A stretch of DNA of 64,000 nt from Opisthorchis felineus (GCA_004794785.1 SJOL01005976.1:355943-419942), one strand, 5' to 3'. Shown: positions 12,575-25,735, numbered from the stretch's first letter. Numbers and translations: made by a program. The notes: generated from the letters alone by a model not told the origin.

Positions 12575-15500
12575 TGACCGAGGTGAGTGTGGTCTCACGC
12601 ACAAGTCACAATCTGTGTTACGTCATTACTATTCTATCAGTGATTGTGGCTGATTTACGATCAGCTGGTTTTGGCAGATCATCGGTAATCAATCGATGAA
12701 GCGGGGCCGCAGGACTGAACTCGAACATAGAGTCGGAACGGCTGCTCCGTGGAAACCTTGGTTCCGTGCACTTTCAGTGAGCAGGCAAGTGCCGAATGGA
12801 AAAAAAACAGGCTGACACCGAGAATAATAGTGTTTGAAATAATGTAATCGATGTTTTGTGGACCATAAACTTCATCAGAAAATAATTCCAGCCATTGTTC
12901 GAATCATATGAATTTGACTGCGCTATTAGTATATTTATAAAAATGGTCAAGAAGTCCACATTATAAGTTATCCAGCATTAGCTTCCACTAATTCCTGATA
13001 AGGTTAAGGAGAAAGAGGAAACATTATTCTGTTGGGTATGAGCTCAGAAGCAATAATTACGAAATGCCAAGGGTTTTGATGAGGCCTTGCGGACCAGAGT
13101 TTGTACATATACTGCACAAAATTATTCATTTTGGTAAGGGAACAGGCTCACACAAGCAGTGAAGTTTCAGTGTTTTAACACTGATTTTGTATTTTTGTTG
13201 TTGACGATGACGATGGCGATTTGCAGAGTATGATTACATTACCACAACTACCGGTCGGATTGTAGGCCGAAGCATCTGTTAGGTTTCACGTTCGGCTGAA
13301 GAAGACGGAACATCGAGATCAGTCGGTTTAGAGAATGGGACCCATATCATCACGGGAGTTGTACGCATGAGCGCGGCCGTTATTAAAAATGTAAGAACTT
13401 TGCTGGTGAAATAGGCCCGGATATAAAAATGAAATTCGCTTAACACGCCTAGCCGATGATCCGTAAATTGGGAGAAAAAGCAACGGAATTTGGGAAAATT
13501 TTACCCTTTTTTCTCTACCAATTGCTGCAGCATTTCAGAAAGTAACATAAAATCCAGTGGACGATTCGTCATTTTTGTAGGGACTTGTTTAAACCTATCT
13601 CAAGTATGCTTAAGGATGTCCTTAAAACAAGAACGCCGGGGTTTTAAGTCATGGTCTCAAAGAGCGATAGTGGAATATCGAATAGACAGATTGTAAACTA
13701 CTTACGATAGTAGTAGTAGTAGTGCACGAATGAATCAACTTGCATGTCGATTATTGTGCGTAATGCCGGTTATTCTCTATTTCTTTAATATTTTGAAATC
13801 ATTTACAACGTTTTGTAATGAGGTAGGTCATCACAGTGACAGGTCATTTTACGAATATCTAAATTTCCTAGATGGCATCAACGGAATGCCGCAAATTCTG
13901 TCGGCGCTTTTTAGTTTCAAAAAGTCGCCAATCCATCGTTGGACAGCTGCATTCGAACTTGGTCTTTTCGTCATCTGTCCTGCTAAAAATACAAGTCAGT
14001 GGTCAGGTTTCTGCTACGGGCCTTATTATTGTTGATGATCGTGATGTAATACGGTGTTTCAGTACACGGAGGCGTTGGGTTCCATCGGTACAACTACTGT
14101 GGTATCATTTGTTCCCAAAGGTGTGCTGATGGTTAGATTGTGTTATCACTCTGGGTACATGGAAAGGTAGGAGATGTTTTGTGACAGCTTAGGAATGCTT
14201 TACTTTTAGGTTTATCGTGCTGAAGAAAGTTGAAACCAGTTTAAACTGCAGATTTTCCAACTCTAGAAGTTAAGTAGCCCTAGAAGTTTATTCGTTTAAA
14301 ACAACCACCTTCGGAAAGATATCCGTAAAATACAGCATCAGAAGATACTCAAGATTAAAAAAAACTCTTGACACAGTTTCGGAACCAAAATTAGGCCACT
14401 CCCTTATCTGAATTTTGGTTATCCCAAACTGACCTTTTCTCCAAAACATTTCGAACAGCGAAACTTATGACATCTTTAAATGAAGCACTGTAATTTCAAA
14501 AGGTGCAGATTCGAACAGACAGATTAGAATTTTTCACTTAGGTTAAGTATCCTGTTACCGTAACTGCCCATCCCAAACAAGCGAAGGATTTGGAGAGCCT
14601 ACATCTGTGAAGATGTCTTATTGTATGACACTGCTGGATGACAGCACAATGCGGTCACTATCTGGTGAGCTATATTAATTCGAAATCGTACGACTAGGAG
14701 CGTTTCAGGTGGGTGGAGCGGGTATTCGATAACCAATCTAGAAAAAGGTTAGTGCTATTCATTATGGGTTGTTCATGTTGATTAGCTGAATGTACGAATT
14801 GTGAACGGGATACATCCAGACTAAGAGTGAAATGGTTCTCATGTACTTCGATGATCTTCATGTAATTTGGCCAATGCAGGTAGGTTTCACTCTCACAGAA
14901 ATTTGTTTTCGGAAACTAAAAACTTTTATAATTTTGCTTATAAGTAGATTTGTATGCCGAGTGTCCTAAATAAGCCACGAGGAAATTTGGATATAGGTAG
15001 AAGATATGTTCAAATTCAAGTTCTCTCTGGAAAAACTCAATCAAATTTCTGACAGCGCAGAGCATTTAGCTTGACTGATGACAGAAATTGTTTGGAGGGA
15101 AGACAACTTCCCTGGAAACCACTCTGTTAATAGAGCCACTAAATTACTAATGCAGTTGTGCGAAGCTGGACAACTTAGTATGATTTGCAAGTATAGAGGA
15201 GTTAACCGACTATCATATTCGTTGATAGCCAACCGCATGAAAGTTAAGGATCATCTAGTGGTGTTCTAGATACGAAGAAACAATTAAAATCATCTCCTCT
15301 TTTGTAAGATAAACAACCTTTTATATGCTCTACTTTTTAATATAGGGAGAATGAATGCCATAATGGATAAGTCTATGATCCAGTATATCACGATGTCTCT
15401 TGTATAAGGAAACACTTACAGAAGATAATGAGAATTGCCCTCCGCGTAGAGAAATGACTAATGTGTGTCATCGTCTTTTGCACTCGATCGAAAAAAATTC

Positions 15501-16850
15501 AGTTGCCATTCGGCGATTTCAGGGATTAATCCATATGACAACTTCCCAGTATGATGGAGATGAACGTTGTAGATATTCACTAGCCTCGCACATTTGTAAT
15601 CAATGCAGCCAAAGGGTCATTTCAACAAAATGAGAGTGCGTCACTTGAATTTGTGAAAAAATAAGCCCCACGCTCACAAAACAATGAAGTAAGTTCTGCG
15701 GAAGAACTTATATTTGTACAGTAAACATACACAAATATTGTCGTGTCAGTTGTCATTACATAGCAATTGACTGATATTGATTTGTGCGTCACGCGCTCGT
15801 ACTTTTCAACTTTATTACCGAAAGTTGATGCAGTTATTGAGTAAAGGATTACAAATTGCTAATACTCGAAATTATCGGCCGCTCCGAATCGATTAACGCC
15901 CAACAATGAGATTTTGGTGACACAAACCAATTAACGCGTAGGTTGACTAATAAATCTGGGGGTAGTTACATTGAGATATTTCGTTCTTAGAGCAAATTGG
16001 CAACCTGAATGACCAAGGAAACCTAATTTTTCGGTTCTGGAGAGTATTATATTGAGTCATTTTAACCAGATAACCGTGTTGATTCATGTGGGTCCGGCCA
16101 AGGGCCCTATCTACTGGGAATTATTTCTGTGTCGTACTTTATGATATACATCGGAAGAAGAATTCAAGAAAATTTCGGCTGTTAAGTACACACCTCAGAG
16201 TGATTAAGCCGAGGGTCGTTCGATAGAGAGACTCTTTGCACTAAGATCGTGAGTGTCTTAAAACATCAGTGGAAAATAAAGAGGCGGAGAGGCTCAAAGC
16301 TGATGTACATCAACATTTCACAGTGCCTGATATCATGAATGAACAAAGGCAACACAGTCGTATGAAACCAGAAACTATTCCTTGATTCTTACTGTGAAAT
16401 ATTTTGCTACTTCACAAATGAACTGGCACAGCCTAATAACAGATGAGGTTTCTCACGATTTACTGGTTTGAAAATTTATCACGAATCCTAGTGACTCATT
16501 CCCAAAGGATACATAGAATTGTTGGCACTTTACAGACTGCCAGTGTCTCTATGCTAAATTACAGTACGGTCATGACAATATTATCGGGCGTTTAGTTCTT
16601 CTGGTATCGATTTTCAGTGATGATCACCTCCAATTTAACACAAAGAGTGCACAATTTAGGAGACCAAAATTTGATTTATGTTGACGCAGAAGTGTTGATT
16701 GTGAAACGCACGTCACAAAATCTACTGTATTTGCCTACGACAGCTACCCTGTGGAAAACAGATAAGTACGCAAATTAATATTCCTGCGTTGCATTAGAAG
16801 GGATATGACAGTCTTCAAACTCGAGGTGTCAGTTGATATACAGACGCATC
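12575..16850. other. Unassigned DNA with one short microsatellite
   Basis: Contains a (TAG)5 run at 13708-13723. Frames at 13490-13696, 13730-14035 and 15400-15633 are unrecognised. A TCAGTGTTTTAACACTGA stretch near 13168-13185, followed by GACGATGACGATG, resembles the LINE 3' tail described at 16.9 and 23.4 kb but lacks matching sequence upstream. Confidence 0.45.
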
Positions 16851-18340
16851 AATCAAATCCACCGACATCGTCATCATCACCGACGGAATAACATCAGTGT
16901 TCAACAACGATTATTTATTCGAAGGCTTTATTGTCGACAAAGAAATGAAAATGGATGGAGAAGGGGCTTGGTGCTTGCCTACCACAATCATTCCGAAGTA
17001 ACTACACTTCCGAACACTCAATCGGACACCTCTTGATAGAACGCCACTAACATCGAACATCAGCCATATCTTGCAGATTTCCTGACCATACACACTGAAG
17101 ATTACGGAGTTCCCATCCTGGAAGGCCAGTAACACTGATGGTACCCAGACTTACTAACATTTTTCGTACCTCTGCTCTAGCTCAAAGGTTCGTTAACTCT
17201 ACCTGCGCTACTCTGAACTGGGCATGGAAAACGGTACCCTTCGACAAGAGATGGTTCGGTATGCGCAAGACATGGCCGAACCAACGCGGCTTTTGGTGCC
17301 GGGCACATTTATCGACGGAGGTCTTCGTTGCACAACCGAATGCCCACTTCGTAATTGTCTCGTTAATGATTCGCCGACACCAAACCACACCAGATATGGT
17401 TCTGAGACAACGGTTTCCGAAGACCTGAAGATATCTCAGTTCCCCTGTCCGAAATGGCTACGCCTCAGCCATACAACAAATCATCCCGTACTATAGCCTG
17501 ATACACAGGTCCCTTGAGATTAAGGGATATGCAGCTTCAGCACCAGAGGTGTCTCAAGTTAGCAAAAAAACGCCGCCTGGCCCTTAGAAATTCGTGCACT
17601 GATCTCATCCATCACACTATAATCAAAGCTAATAGAACTTCTAAGACACGTGAAACGCTTCACAACTTCGAATGCCTCCGTGGACTGTAAGTGGCGTCTT
17701 CAGTGACTTCGTGTCCAGGAGCGGACCTTGCGCTTTGTGCATGCAAAGTGCCTGCCGAAGGACGGGATGACTATGGTTAGTTCATCCAAAAACAGCTGTG
17801 ATTTCTTTTCCCCTTGGAAGCCGAGAACGATGTCGTCTGCATATACCAGATCGGCAAGGTTTTGGGCAGCAGCCATTTGAGCACCAGGGTTTTCAAGAAC
17901 TTCTATCGTTCGACTCATTATTTCATCGATCACGAAATTATGGAATGGAGAGAGTGGGCACTTCTGGTGGACACCGCTTGGTGTACGGAAGGTTTTCGAG
18001 AGCTCTCCCTATACCATCACACACTCATAAGTCTGAGAAGACAAAAAACTTATTAGGTTTACAAACTTCCGTGGCATTCCTTGGTGGGTGTTTCCTGGCA
18101 TTTTCCGGGGTCCGATCTCTGGGGCTCTTTGAAATAATCTGGCGTTCCCGGATTTCTGTGCGGCTTTCATCTCCTTTGCCCTTCGTGCACACTAGAATTG
18201 ACGGTCGGTGCGCACCCTCACCTTCGTTTGACGTCGGATGATTCCTCAGGTCAAATTATGTTCGGCTCCTGGAGGAACATTATTCTAAGATTCAAGAAAT
18301 GACACTGTTCTGTCTGATATCCAGTTACTGAGTGGGCGTG
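16851..18340 (-). mobile_element. RTE/SR2-like LINE, internally deleted
   Basis: Read on the minus strand from 18,340 to 16,851. It starts inside the inter-domain linker, runs through the later part of the RT and the C-terminal domain, and ends in a short 3' untranslated tail with AATAAA-like and GATGATGAC simple-repeat sequence (16851-16880), as usual for RTE elements. The same tail occurs at 23.4-23.7 kb. The 5' side (endonuclease) is missing, the usual outcome of incomplete reverse transcription. A separate internal deletion removes the RT fingers. No target-site duplication was identified. Confidence 0.88.
16911..18340 (-). pseudogene. LINE polyprotein remnant: linker, RT palm, C-terminal domain
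   Basis: Minus-strand order. Linker: WISDRTVSFLES and VPPGAEHN (about 18,315-18,250), then AKEMKAAQKSGNARLFQR and GPRKMPG (about 18,185-18,105). The next residues, GMPRKFVNLI (about 18,095-18,065), belong to the RT well downstream, so some 300 or more residues of linker end and RT fingers are deleted. RT then continues with SGVHQKCPLSPF (about 17,990-17,950), DEIMSRTIEVLENPG (from 17,927) and the catalytic YADD at 17,832-17,843, intact. It is followed by FLDEL and VIPSFG. After a gap come VWCRR.INET and RWFGHVLRIPNHLL (within 17,388-17,182), and finally LPGW..DSVIF and IKPSNK near the stop at 16,911. Several stops and frame slips separate these blocks. In intact relatives the protein nicks DNA and reverse-transcribes its RNA. 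This copy cannot. Confidence 0.88.
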
Positions 18341-21300
18341 ATAGCTCAATGCCCCGGGAACAATTCCTGGCACTGTGCGAAGACCTGCTGATCTCGCTGT
18401 AGCACAAATTCACATCCGGCGCTGGACAAGTCCAGAGCACAATCCTGATAAATTCGATTCGGCTGTTTTACATGTATCACTTCGTTTATTGGCAGAATGA
18501 CATCGCACCAGGAATGTATTTTCATACCGTAACGGACTTGTGTTAAAAAAGAGAATGTCGTGAAGTACGGGATCAGTACGCGATTCGGATGTTTATGGCC
18601 CACGAGGGAACGAAATTCCTTTAACCTGAGGTTTGGTGTTAAACGTGAATTTCGGGTTTTCAAGTTGTTTATTCTCTAGAGGACAACTATGGTTTATGCC
18701 CTGATATCTGAGGGAAAGTTCGGTATCACAAAAAAGAGTTAGCAATGGATTTTTGACTGGCGAAATTAGGAAACTAGAAAAAATAAGGAGAAACAATCTT
18801 CATTCGGATGAATACACGATGCTGTGTAGGTTATCATCAGTACTTGTACCGCGTAAATCCTTTGCGGAGGCATCGGGTACTGGTTACAATAAAACAGAAT
18901 GCGACACTTCTAGGTCGAAGAAAACTACATTCCATTGGAATTGAAAAAAAACAGGGATAACAGATCAGCAAAATGTTTCCATCTTCAGAAACCTCAGTTC
19001 TCTAGCCGTTTCGGAAAAGCCATCCGATTGAGCTATAAGTGTTTTCAAATCCTTCTATACTAGGCATACAGGTATATAATTGTCTGACAAGTCATCCGCA
19101 GGTTGTGTTTGCTTGGTGTATAAATGTGATGTTCTTCAGGAGCGTTTGTGTTTCTTTACGATCAAGTTAGAAGCGATTTACTAAATTTACGAACTTTGCG
19201 GAGTGAAGTTTCCTCCCAATTTCACAATCACCTTAATGAAAATGTCATCAAGAAAGACAAACGAACACAACCACTGCCTAACCAAGCCATTATAAGCATT
19301 AATCTATTCACCCCGCAAAGTTCACGTTACCCGTGACACCAAGTGCAACACGATGCATTACTTAGGTGTTCCATCTCCCCTTAGTACTTGGCGGTAACCT
19401 CACAGGACAATAAAGACCATAAAGAACACACAACTCCGTGCTGTTATGCCTCGGATGACTACTATTTGAAAGGACCCGTTGCTCATATCGTATTTTGTCG
19501 GACAGATCATGGTCACGATAACATGTGCCTGAATAGAATTCCTTCAGGTTTCATACGAACTACTGACATCATCATCACTCTTTTGAAGATGAATGATCTG
19601 ATGACGACAAGCAATCGCCTCTGGTAATAGTAACCTAAGACAACGTTCTGAAGTCCGGAGTTTTAGGCGGGTCATCTCAGTGGAACTTAAAATATGAACA
19701 GCGGTAAAAAAAAACTCAGCTTGATTATATGTTTATTCTACATTTCCATTTGACTTCTATTTAAACACCACTACACGGCCTCTCCAGTGAACTGAAAATC
19801 AGTTTGAGGAATTGGTGTCCAGTCATTCCTACTGAGAGCACGATGTAGCTGTGGACACACCACTCAGTGAAGTGTCTTGTGTATTGCCCCGACACGAAAT
19901 GCACCAATGAACAGCTAACTCTATTCCACTCTTTCAACTATCCCCGAATTCGAAAAAAAAACAAAGAACTTAATCGTCAGTTTGTGAATTCCGCCCTTCT
20001 TTTTGGCATCAAGCACGTTCGCACTCGTCTTGGTTTAATCCTGCAGTCTTAACGCATACCCGCCTCAAATGGAGTGAACACCAGCGTTAGGTTACTGAAA
20101 TGCCGCTCAGTAGCCGCTGCTATGTATCAACCCCCACAGCGGAGAAAGACAATATTGAAGCTCTGCTCAGAAACTCACCTCTCAATGCTGATTGGCTATT
20201 TACGTTGGTAGGTAAAACAATCGATAGGCAGGACAAAGTCCGATGTCAGACACGACGATACTTTTGGCTTATGCAACGATGTGGCAATGGGTCACAATTA
20301 GGCAGTTCCACTAACCTGACACATTTTTGCTGATTCTTTTCCACAGGGTTTTGATCAAACCTGTACTACGCTAATGCACATGAGGATGTGACGAATATGC
20401 AACAGTTCTTTGTTGAGATTATAACCGGCAAATCGTGAGAGATTGCACAATCGCACGCATCTGCTCAGTCTGCGCAATGCGCAAGACAGTTGGTGAGGAT
20501 GTGGTTGAACAAATAGCTTTAATATCAACTGTGTTCCCTAACAGTGACAGATATACTCTTATTCAAAACCAGCCCCTTCTGCGTTGCGATGTAGGGAAAC
20601 TAGCTGCCACCCAGCAAATATCAGTGGTGATTAGTTAAGGATGATCTACGGTGGTGACCATGCGGATCCGGAGTATAATGTCCATATTCGACACACAGAA
20701 TATGTTCACCAAAAGACGCATCATACAACGTCTTTCACATCAGGTGAAGGGGCTTTTGGGTCTGATCATTCTTGTAAAAATGCATGTTCACCCATGTCAA
20801 AGAAGGGGTTACAAACCAGTGGGAGTGGCGCTTCCAACTGATGCCTGACCGGCAGACAGTACGCCGATATCATTGCTTCTTATAAGATCTCTATCTATCT
20901 AATACAATGGAAGATTTTGAGAAGGGGAATAGATTTCGCTAGATGCATTTCGGACTTCCGAAATATAGAACCTTAATACGAGGCAGATTGGACGATAACG
21001 TAGTTGTATACGTAGCGATTATCCTGCACTTTCTGTTGCCAATTTCAACAACTTAGAAAGCGCTGTATCTCCCGTTCCCATGCCACCAACCATGTGGCCT
21101 ACAGAGTCAGCAGAGTCACTTTATGTTCCTACTGCCTTTTGTCTTGTCTTCCTATGGCTCCTCATGGCAAAATGTACGTTAGATTTTCGAGCAGAGACAC
21201 AGTTAATTAGCCTTTTCTTATGTTTGAAAACTACGGCAATAACAATAATTGCTCGGATGAATCATGGACGACAAATGTACTGAAATCGAATGCACCAATA

Positions 21301-23014
21301 ACAAAACTTAACGAAATGGAAAAATTTAGCCTAAACGGTTTTGAAACAACTGCTGACTCCCATCAGTGGATGAAAGCAATTCCTGAACAGATAGCAGGTA
21401 ATACTGATCAAAGCGCTCTCATTCGACTCTGGTCGGTCACTCCAAGTGCGCCAACTCTGTAGTTTCTGTACGCCCAACCATAGTAGGTGGGCTGTTCACC
21501 TACTCTCTCGTTACATTTTCACCTTTTCTGTTTTCCCTTTAGTATTTCACTCAAAAACAGCGGTATACGGTCGCTACATAGGATTGTTTACCACCTAAAC
21601 TCATGATGACAATGAAAGGGATGAATAATCGTAAATGTAAGTTTGATTAGTGTGCGTGGTACTATAATTCCTACTCGCTGAACACGCTGGATATGACTGA
21701 TTTTTGGAGCATCGAGACGGCTGTTACGACAAGAACTTGAAACATTTCACAAAGGCTACTGATGTAAACTTGGGGACTAGGTCTATGTGGGAGCCTCAAT
21801 AATATCAAAATTGGTCATGGTCCACCGAAGAGTTTCCAAGAACCTTCTAAGTAGTATCAGACCAAGGATTCATATACTCATTTAACTAGAGGGTCGAAGC
21901 GAATTTGGCCAAGCGCGATATTGGTCACAGATCGAATTGTTGTTTTTATATTTTGGATGAAGTGCCAGGACCAAGTTGGGTTGGCTGCGCAACAAAATGT
22001 TGCACACCAAACATTTTACAAATATTAAGGTTGATTCTTACTGGGGTCGACTGATAGTAGCTATCCAAAATGTGGGAACAAATCAAACCCAGCTGATTAA
22101 TGTAAGCGCACAACTTTGGAGTTGACTTTGCAAAGAATTTCAGAGTGTTCGTCCCTGTCATGTGGTCATGGAGTACAAGTGAAGGACCAGCACATAACCA
22201 AGGTGAATACTTTTAAAGATTCCATTGGGTATTCAGATAAAAAAATGGGATAGTGCGCGGAACAGGTAGACAGTGTTAGTAACATAATCATATCAACATA
22301 ATACAAACTTGGTAAGGTTTGCTGACCGTTTCCCACTCTAATGGGACAGTACACTCACAAATTTATTCTCGGGGACGGCTTTGAGCACAGCAAATCAGCG
22401 CCATCTAGTTTAGACGCCAACAGACTAACAAACGGACGACCTTGGATAAAGCAGTCCCATTAGGAATGGGTCGGAATGGACGTTTTCGGTATGTTTACAT
22501 AAACCAATTAAGTACGATGCAATAATCGGTCTCATTCGGCAAAGCGGAATACGGGTGATCATTAGAAGTGTGTTTGTCTGTCTCCCTAAGCGTTTTCCAA
22601 AACCTTATTATTGCCTCAAGTGTAGTATAGTCCACTTTTTGGCGTTAACATTTAAACTGCTGTGTTGAACCTCATTGTTTCTGTTGCTCTGGTGTCCGGC
22701 ATAAATTGTCACTACACACCTGTAAGGGATTAAAGGCAATGTCAAAACATTCCGGCGGTAAAAAATAATAAGTGTCTGGATATCCGATGACAGCTGGATG
22801 GCAGGCAAACATAAAAAACAACACAGACGCAAAATGTCGAATTACGTGGTGCGCATTTAGTACGCATATTCTACTACAGCAAGTGCTGGGGTATAACGAT
22901 AAAAACAGACCACTTTTAATGCCTAAAGTGAATATCCCAATAAAGGTGATTTGTAGCTGAAATCATCTGATATACCGTGACATCATCAATTTCATCCATA
23001 GCAGTCACGCTATA
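18341..23014. other. Unassigned DNA
   Basis: A frame at 18346-18663 (minus) abuts the LINE and could include its upstream sequence, but I could not match it to the element. Frames at 19388-19627, 20100-20333, 20435-20638, 21080-21283 and 21220-21462 are unrecognised. No repeat or RNA gene was supported. Confidence 0.45.
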
Positions 23015-23323
23015 TTGTCGAGAGACGCCATTCGGGGAAAGCAGCTGCACAATTTTCCCGTCCAAAGTCCCAGAAAAGGTCTTCTAACTTCCTTTAGCCA
23101 CGGACCTCCTGTAAAAAACAAACTTATTTCAACCACATGGATTACACGGCATTATAAAAGACGTGAAATTTCATTGTGGCAGCCTGTGAATTGCGGTAAT
23201 CTCACTGATATTTGTACCTTTTGTTGCGTTTGCCTAATGAAGGGAGGACCGCTCAGTCGATTTTGCATGGAGGTGGTAGTAGATTCTCCCTGTAACCATC
23301 TATACTGCACAATGATTCACTGA
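23015..23323 (+). other. 102-codon frame with RING-like cysteine pattern
   Basis: Residues about 68-97 read C-TF-C, a run with two more cysteines, then SPCNHLYC, i.e. CxxC followed by CxHxxC, the first half of a C3HC4 RING finger. The frame ends (TGA at 23321) six residues after the last cysteine, so the second zinc site is absent unless an intron follows. I see no convincing splice donor at the right place. It may be a broken exon or coincidence. Confidence 0.15.
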
Positions 23324-23430
23324 AAGCTTCTTTAAGTGCCTGGTTAATTAAATCCAACTCGTTCAGTGACCGAGAAAAGCAGTATGTTTGGAAGGAATCA
23401 TCACAACAAGAAGTTAACCATGTTAACTAT

Positions 23431-23692
23431 GTCATGATTATCATCATCGACAGCATGACATCAGTGTTCAACACTGATGCTTCGCTGCTGTACAGCTATT
23501 ATTTATTTGAAAACCTTATGGTGAAGAAAAGAATAAAGACTGACGGTAAAGGGACTTGGTGCTAGCTTACCACAACCATTCCGATGTGCCTGCATGTCCA
23601 GACACTCATTGGACACACATCAGTTAGCAGCCATATCTTGCAGCGTCTCCAACCGGGCACAGCGGGATTACACAGTTCCTAGCATGGAAGGC
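23431..23692 (-). mobile_element. 5'-truncated 3' end of RTE/SR2-like LINE
   Basis: Minus strand, 23,692 to 23,431. The last coding residues read LETLQDMAAN (about 23,650-23,621), the conserved C-terminus of this LINE group, then non-coding tail with AATAAATAA and a TCATGCTGTCGATGATGAT end. Long stretches match the tail of the element at 16.9 kb (for example TTGGTGC.AGC/TGCTTACCACAA). A 17-base odd palindrome, TCAGTGTT-C-AACACTGA (23461-23477), sits in the tail and is only half kept in the other copy. Only the terminal 260 bases were inserted or kept. Confidence 0.85.
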
Positions 23693-25680
23693 GATTAGAG
23701 CTGAAAGTACTCAAACGCTTTGTAAACTCTTTCATACCCCTCTTTAACCCCTCTCTAGAGCCCCCTGTATGTCCGTGGGATGAGAAACCATCAAAACACA
23801 ATGGAACTCTTAAAAAAATAAAACATTGTATAGATAGGTAAAAATGCTGTGGTTTGATTAAAGTACAAGCAAAAAAATACTCTTGGCTTACATTTTATTG
23901 CCTCTGAAAGAACATCACACATTCAAAAAGGTCTCTTCAGTCTTGGAGAGTAAGGTGCGATTAGATTGCTCTGAAGTGAACAGAGAAAACGTTTACGGAA
24001 TGATAATATTACGGCAAGGGTTTGGTCTAGTATGGTAACGAAATACCAAAACGGATCACAAATAAAATTACTTCAAGGATTAACAATTTGCAGCAAGGTA
24101 CCAAGAAAAAGATAGCCGAGGGAAGATCCCTCGACCCATATTTGCGTTTTTTTTCTGGACCATTAGATCCACGGAATACGTTGCTGCGTAAACATGAGGA
24201 TTCAGTGATGAAAACCACTGGCGCAAACGTAAATGCAGGGTTGAGTGGAGCAATACTGTTGTTGTTGTCCTGATGGGAAGCTAAAATGTGGTAGCATCGA
24301 CATCACAATGTTTATCAACATGTCCCTGTGTTGGATACAGTCATCAGATAGTTTGTCAGATAGTTTCTTAAAACGGACTAACTGAAGATGTCAAACAATT
24401 GCGACTTCTCCAGATGTGGTTGACTGCAAAGTTAACGAATCTTCACCTCCCAACCAAGATGAGCTCCGGGAGCAATTGATGACACACGAGTCGCTGTTTC
24501 ACGCAGAGCCCGGACGGCTCTCAAGAAGGAATATTCACCTTCATCGTCATAATTTTCGTAATAGGCCTGAAATGAAAAGGCATTTGGGACTCTGCAGCTC
24601 GTAAATGAAGTAAACTTATGACCTGAGAAAGGCCGGATGCAACACGATGAATTTGGCAAACCACTCAGTGGATGGTGAGCTTATTGCGTATATACCGCAG
24701 AAAGGCCTAACCTTAGTGACGGTGGGGGACGAAACCACAGCTCTCCAGAAGTCCCATGTGTGACCAGTCAAGTCCGCGTTACCACCCTCGGCAAGCGAGA
24801 AGTTGAGGTTTTGAAGGTCATTCGAAAATTCTTTCTTTTTTGGCATTACTCGTGCCTGGGCCTCTATTCAAGATGGCCTGGTGTTTGGATGAGAAAGAAC
24901 GTCGTTCAATGCACTCCTGGGTGCTGAGTAAATTATCTGGATCAGACCAGTTCTGTGTTCCCCGTGATACGTTTTTCAGGTTTTTCAGCGTTCGGAATAT
25001 GAAATGAGCGAGGACCAAACTTAGACCGGAGTAGTTGAGCGCACGCTACCGTAACTAACACGGCAAATCCAGCTAAAAATTAGTCGTTTACTCCGTAATA
25101 TAGGAAGTTCGTGAATGAGAACCATAGGGTTATTCAGTACCAGCACTTACTCAAAACACAACTGCACAATTTAAACAGATGATTTAGGGGGAATGGGGCG
25201 GTAGGCGAATCGAGGTAAAAGAGAAGACCACCAGTCATTAATCACAGACCCTATCAGTCAGCCACGGAAAGGAATCTTTATCATGGGCTAGTTCAGCATA
25301 GATGCTTTAGGTAAGAAGAGGCTATGCCACGTTAGAAACCCATGAACATTACAATCAGAGCATTTGTTTGGTCCCAGTAATAAAATTCAGGATACGGTTA
25401 CAGCTTCTGCATCTTCAAGCAGATACTGCAGAAGAAATCGTACAAACTGATTTATAAAGCTGGCCAGCTTCACTTAAACAGGCTGAGTTTCTATCTTCTA
25501 AAAGATGGTTAAACCACATTCATCCACCAGAAAGAGGTAGGTGTGCTCAAGTATCCAGTCTGAACTAGTGCTTTTAGAATTGTGATTTATACCAAGGTTG
25601 CAGCAATCGCAGACCATCCGTAGACGGTCACAAATAGCACTAAAGTTTAAATATGCAACCTTTTGGATGAAAGTGCCCCC
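23693..25680. other. Unassigned DNA
   Basis: Overlapping short frames on both strands at 24.0-25.0 kb (for example 24432-24659 minus and 24616-24846 minus) show no known domain. No RNA gene or repeat was recognised. Confidence 0.45.
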
Positions 25681-25735
25681 AAGGTAGCTAAAAGTTCTTC
25701 GACAGCTCACGACCGGTTTCGCAAATGAGTGTTTC
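25681..25735 (-). repeat. Single arm of the hammerhead-associated repeat
   Basis: The plus strand here (AAGGTAGCTAAAAGTTCTTC, then GACAGCTCACGACCGG) matches the left arm of the palindrome at 27.05 kb at about nine of ten bases. On the minus strand it continues as GCGAAACCGGTC followed by GTGAGCTGTCG, i.e. the GAAA box, a self-complementary ACC/GGT stem III and a GTC cleavage triplet of a minimal hammerhead. The upstream CTGATGAG box is not preserved (TTGTGAA at the place expected). There is no second arm here. Confidence 0.6.

Noticed and set aside
13165..13225. Possible third LINE 3' tail in plus orientation
   Set aside because: The palindrome-like and GATGACGATG parts resemble the tail, but the sequence upstream does not match the LINE C-terminus.
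14216..14250. CTGAAGA followed by GAAAC on the plus strand
   Set aside because: Only a few bases lie between the boxes, too few for stem II, and no stem III or cleavage triplet follows.
17798..18241. 147-codon plus-strand frame
   Set aside because: It is the antisense shadow of the minus-strand LINE RT and linker.
24380..24425. ACTGAAGATGTCA similar to the start of the 36.24-kb ribozyme
   Set aside because: Similarity stops after 13 bases and no GAAAC-like box follows at the expected distance.
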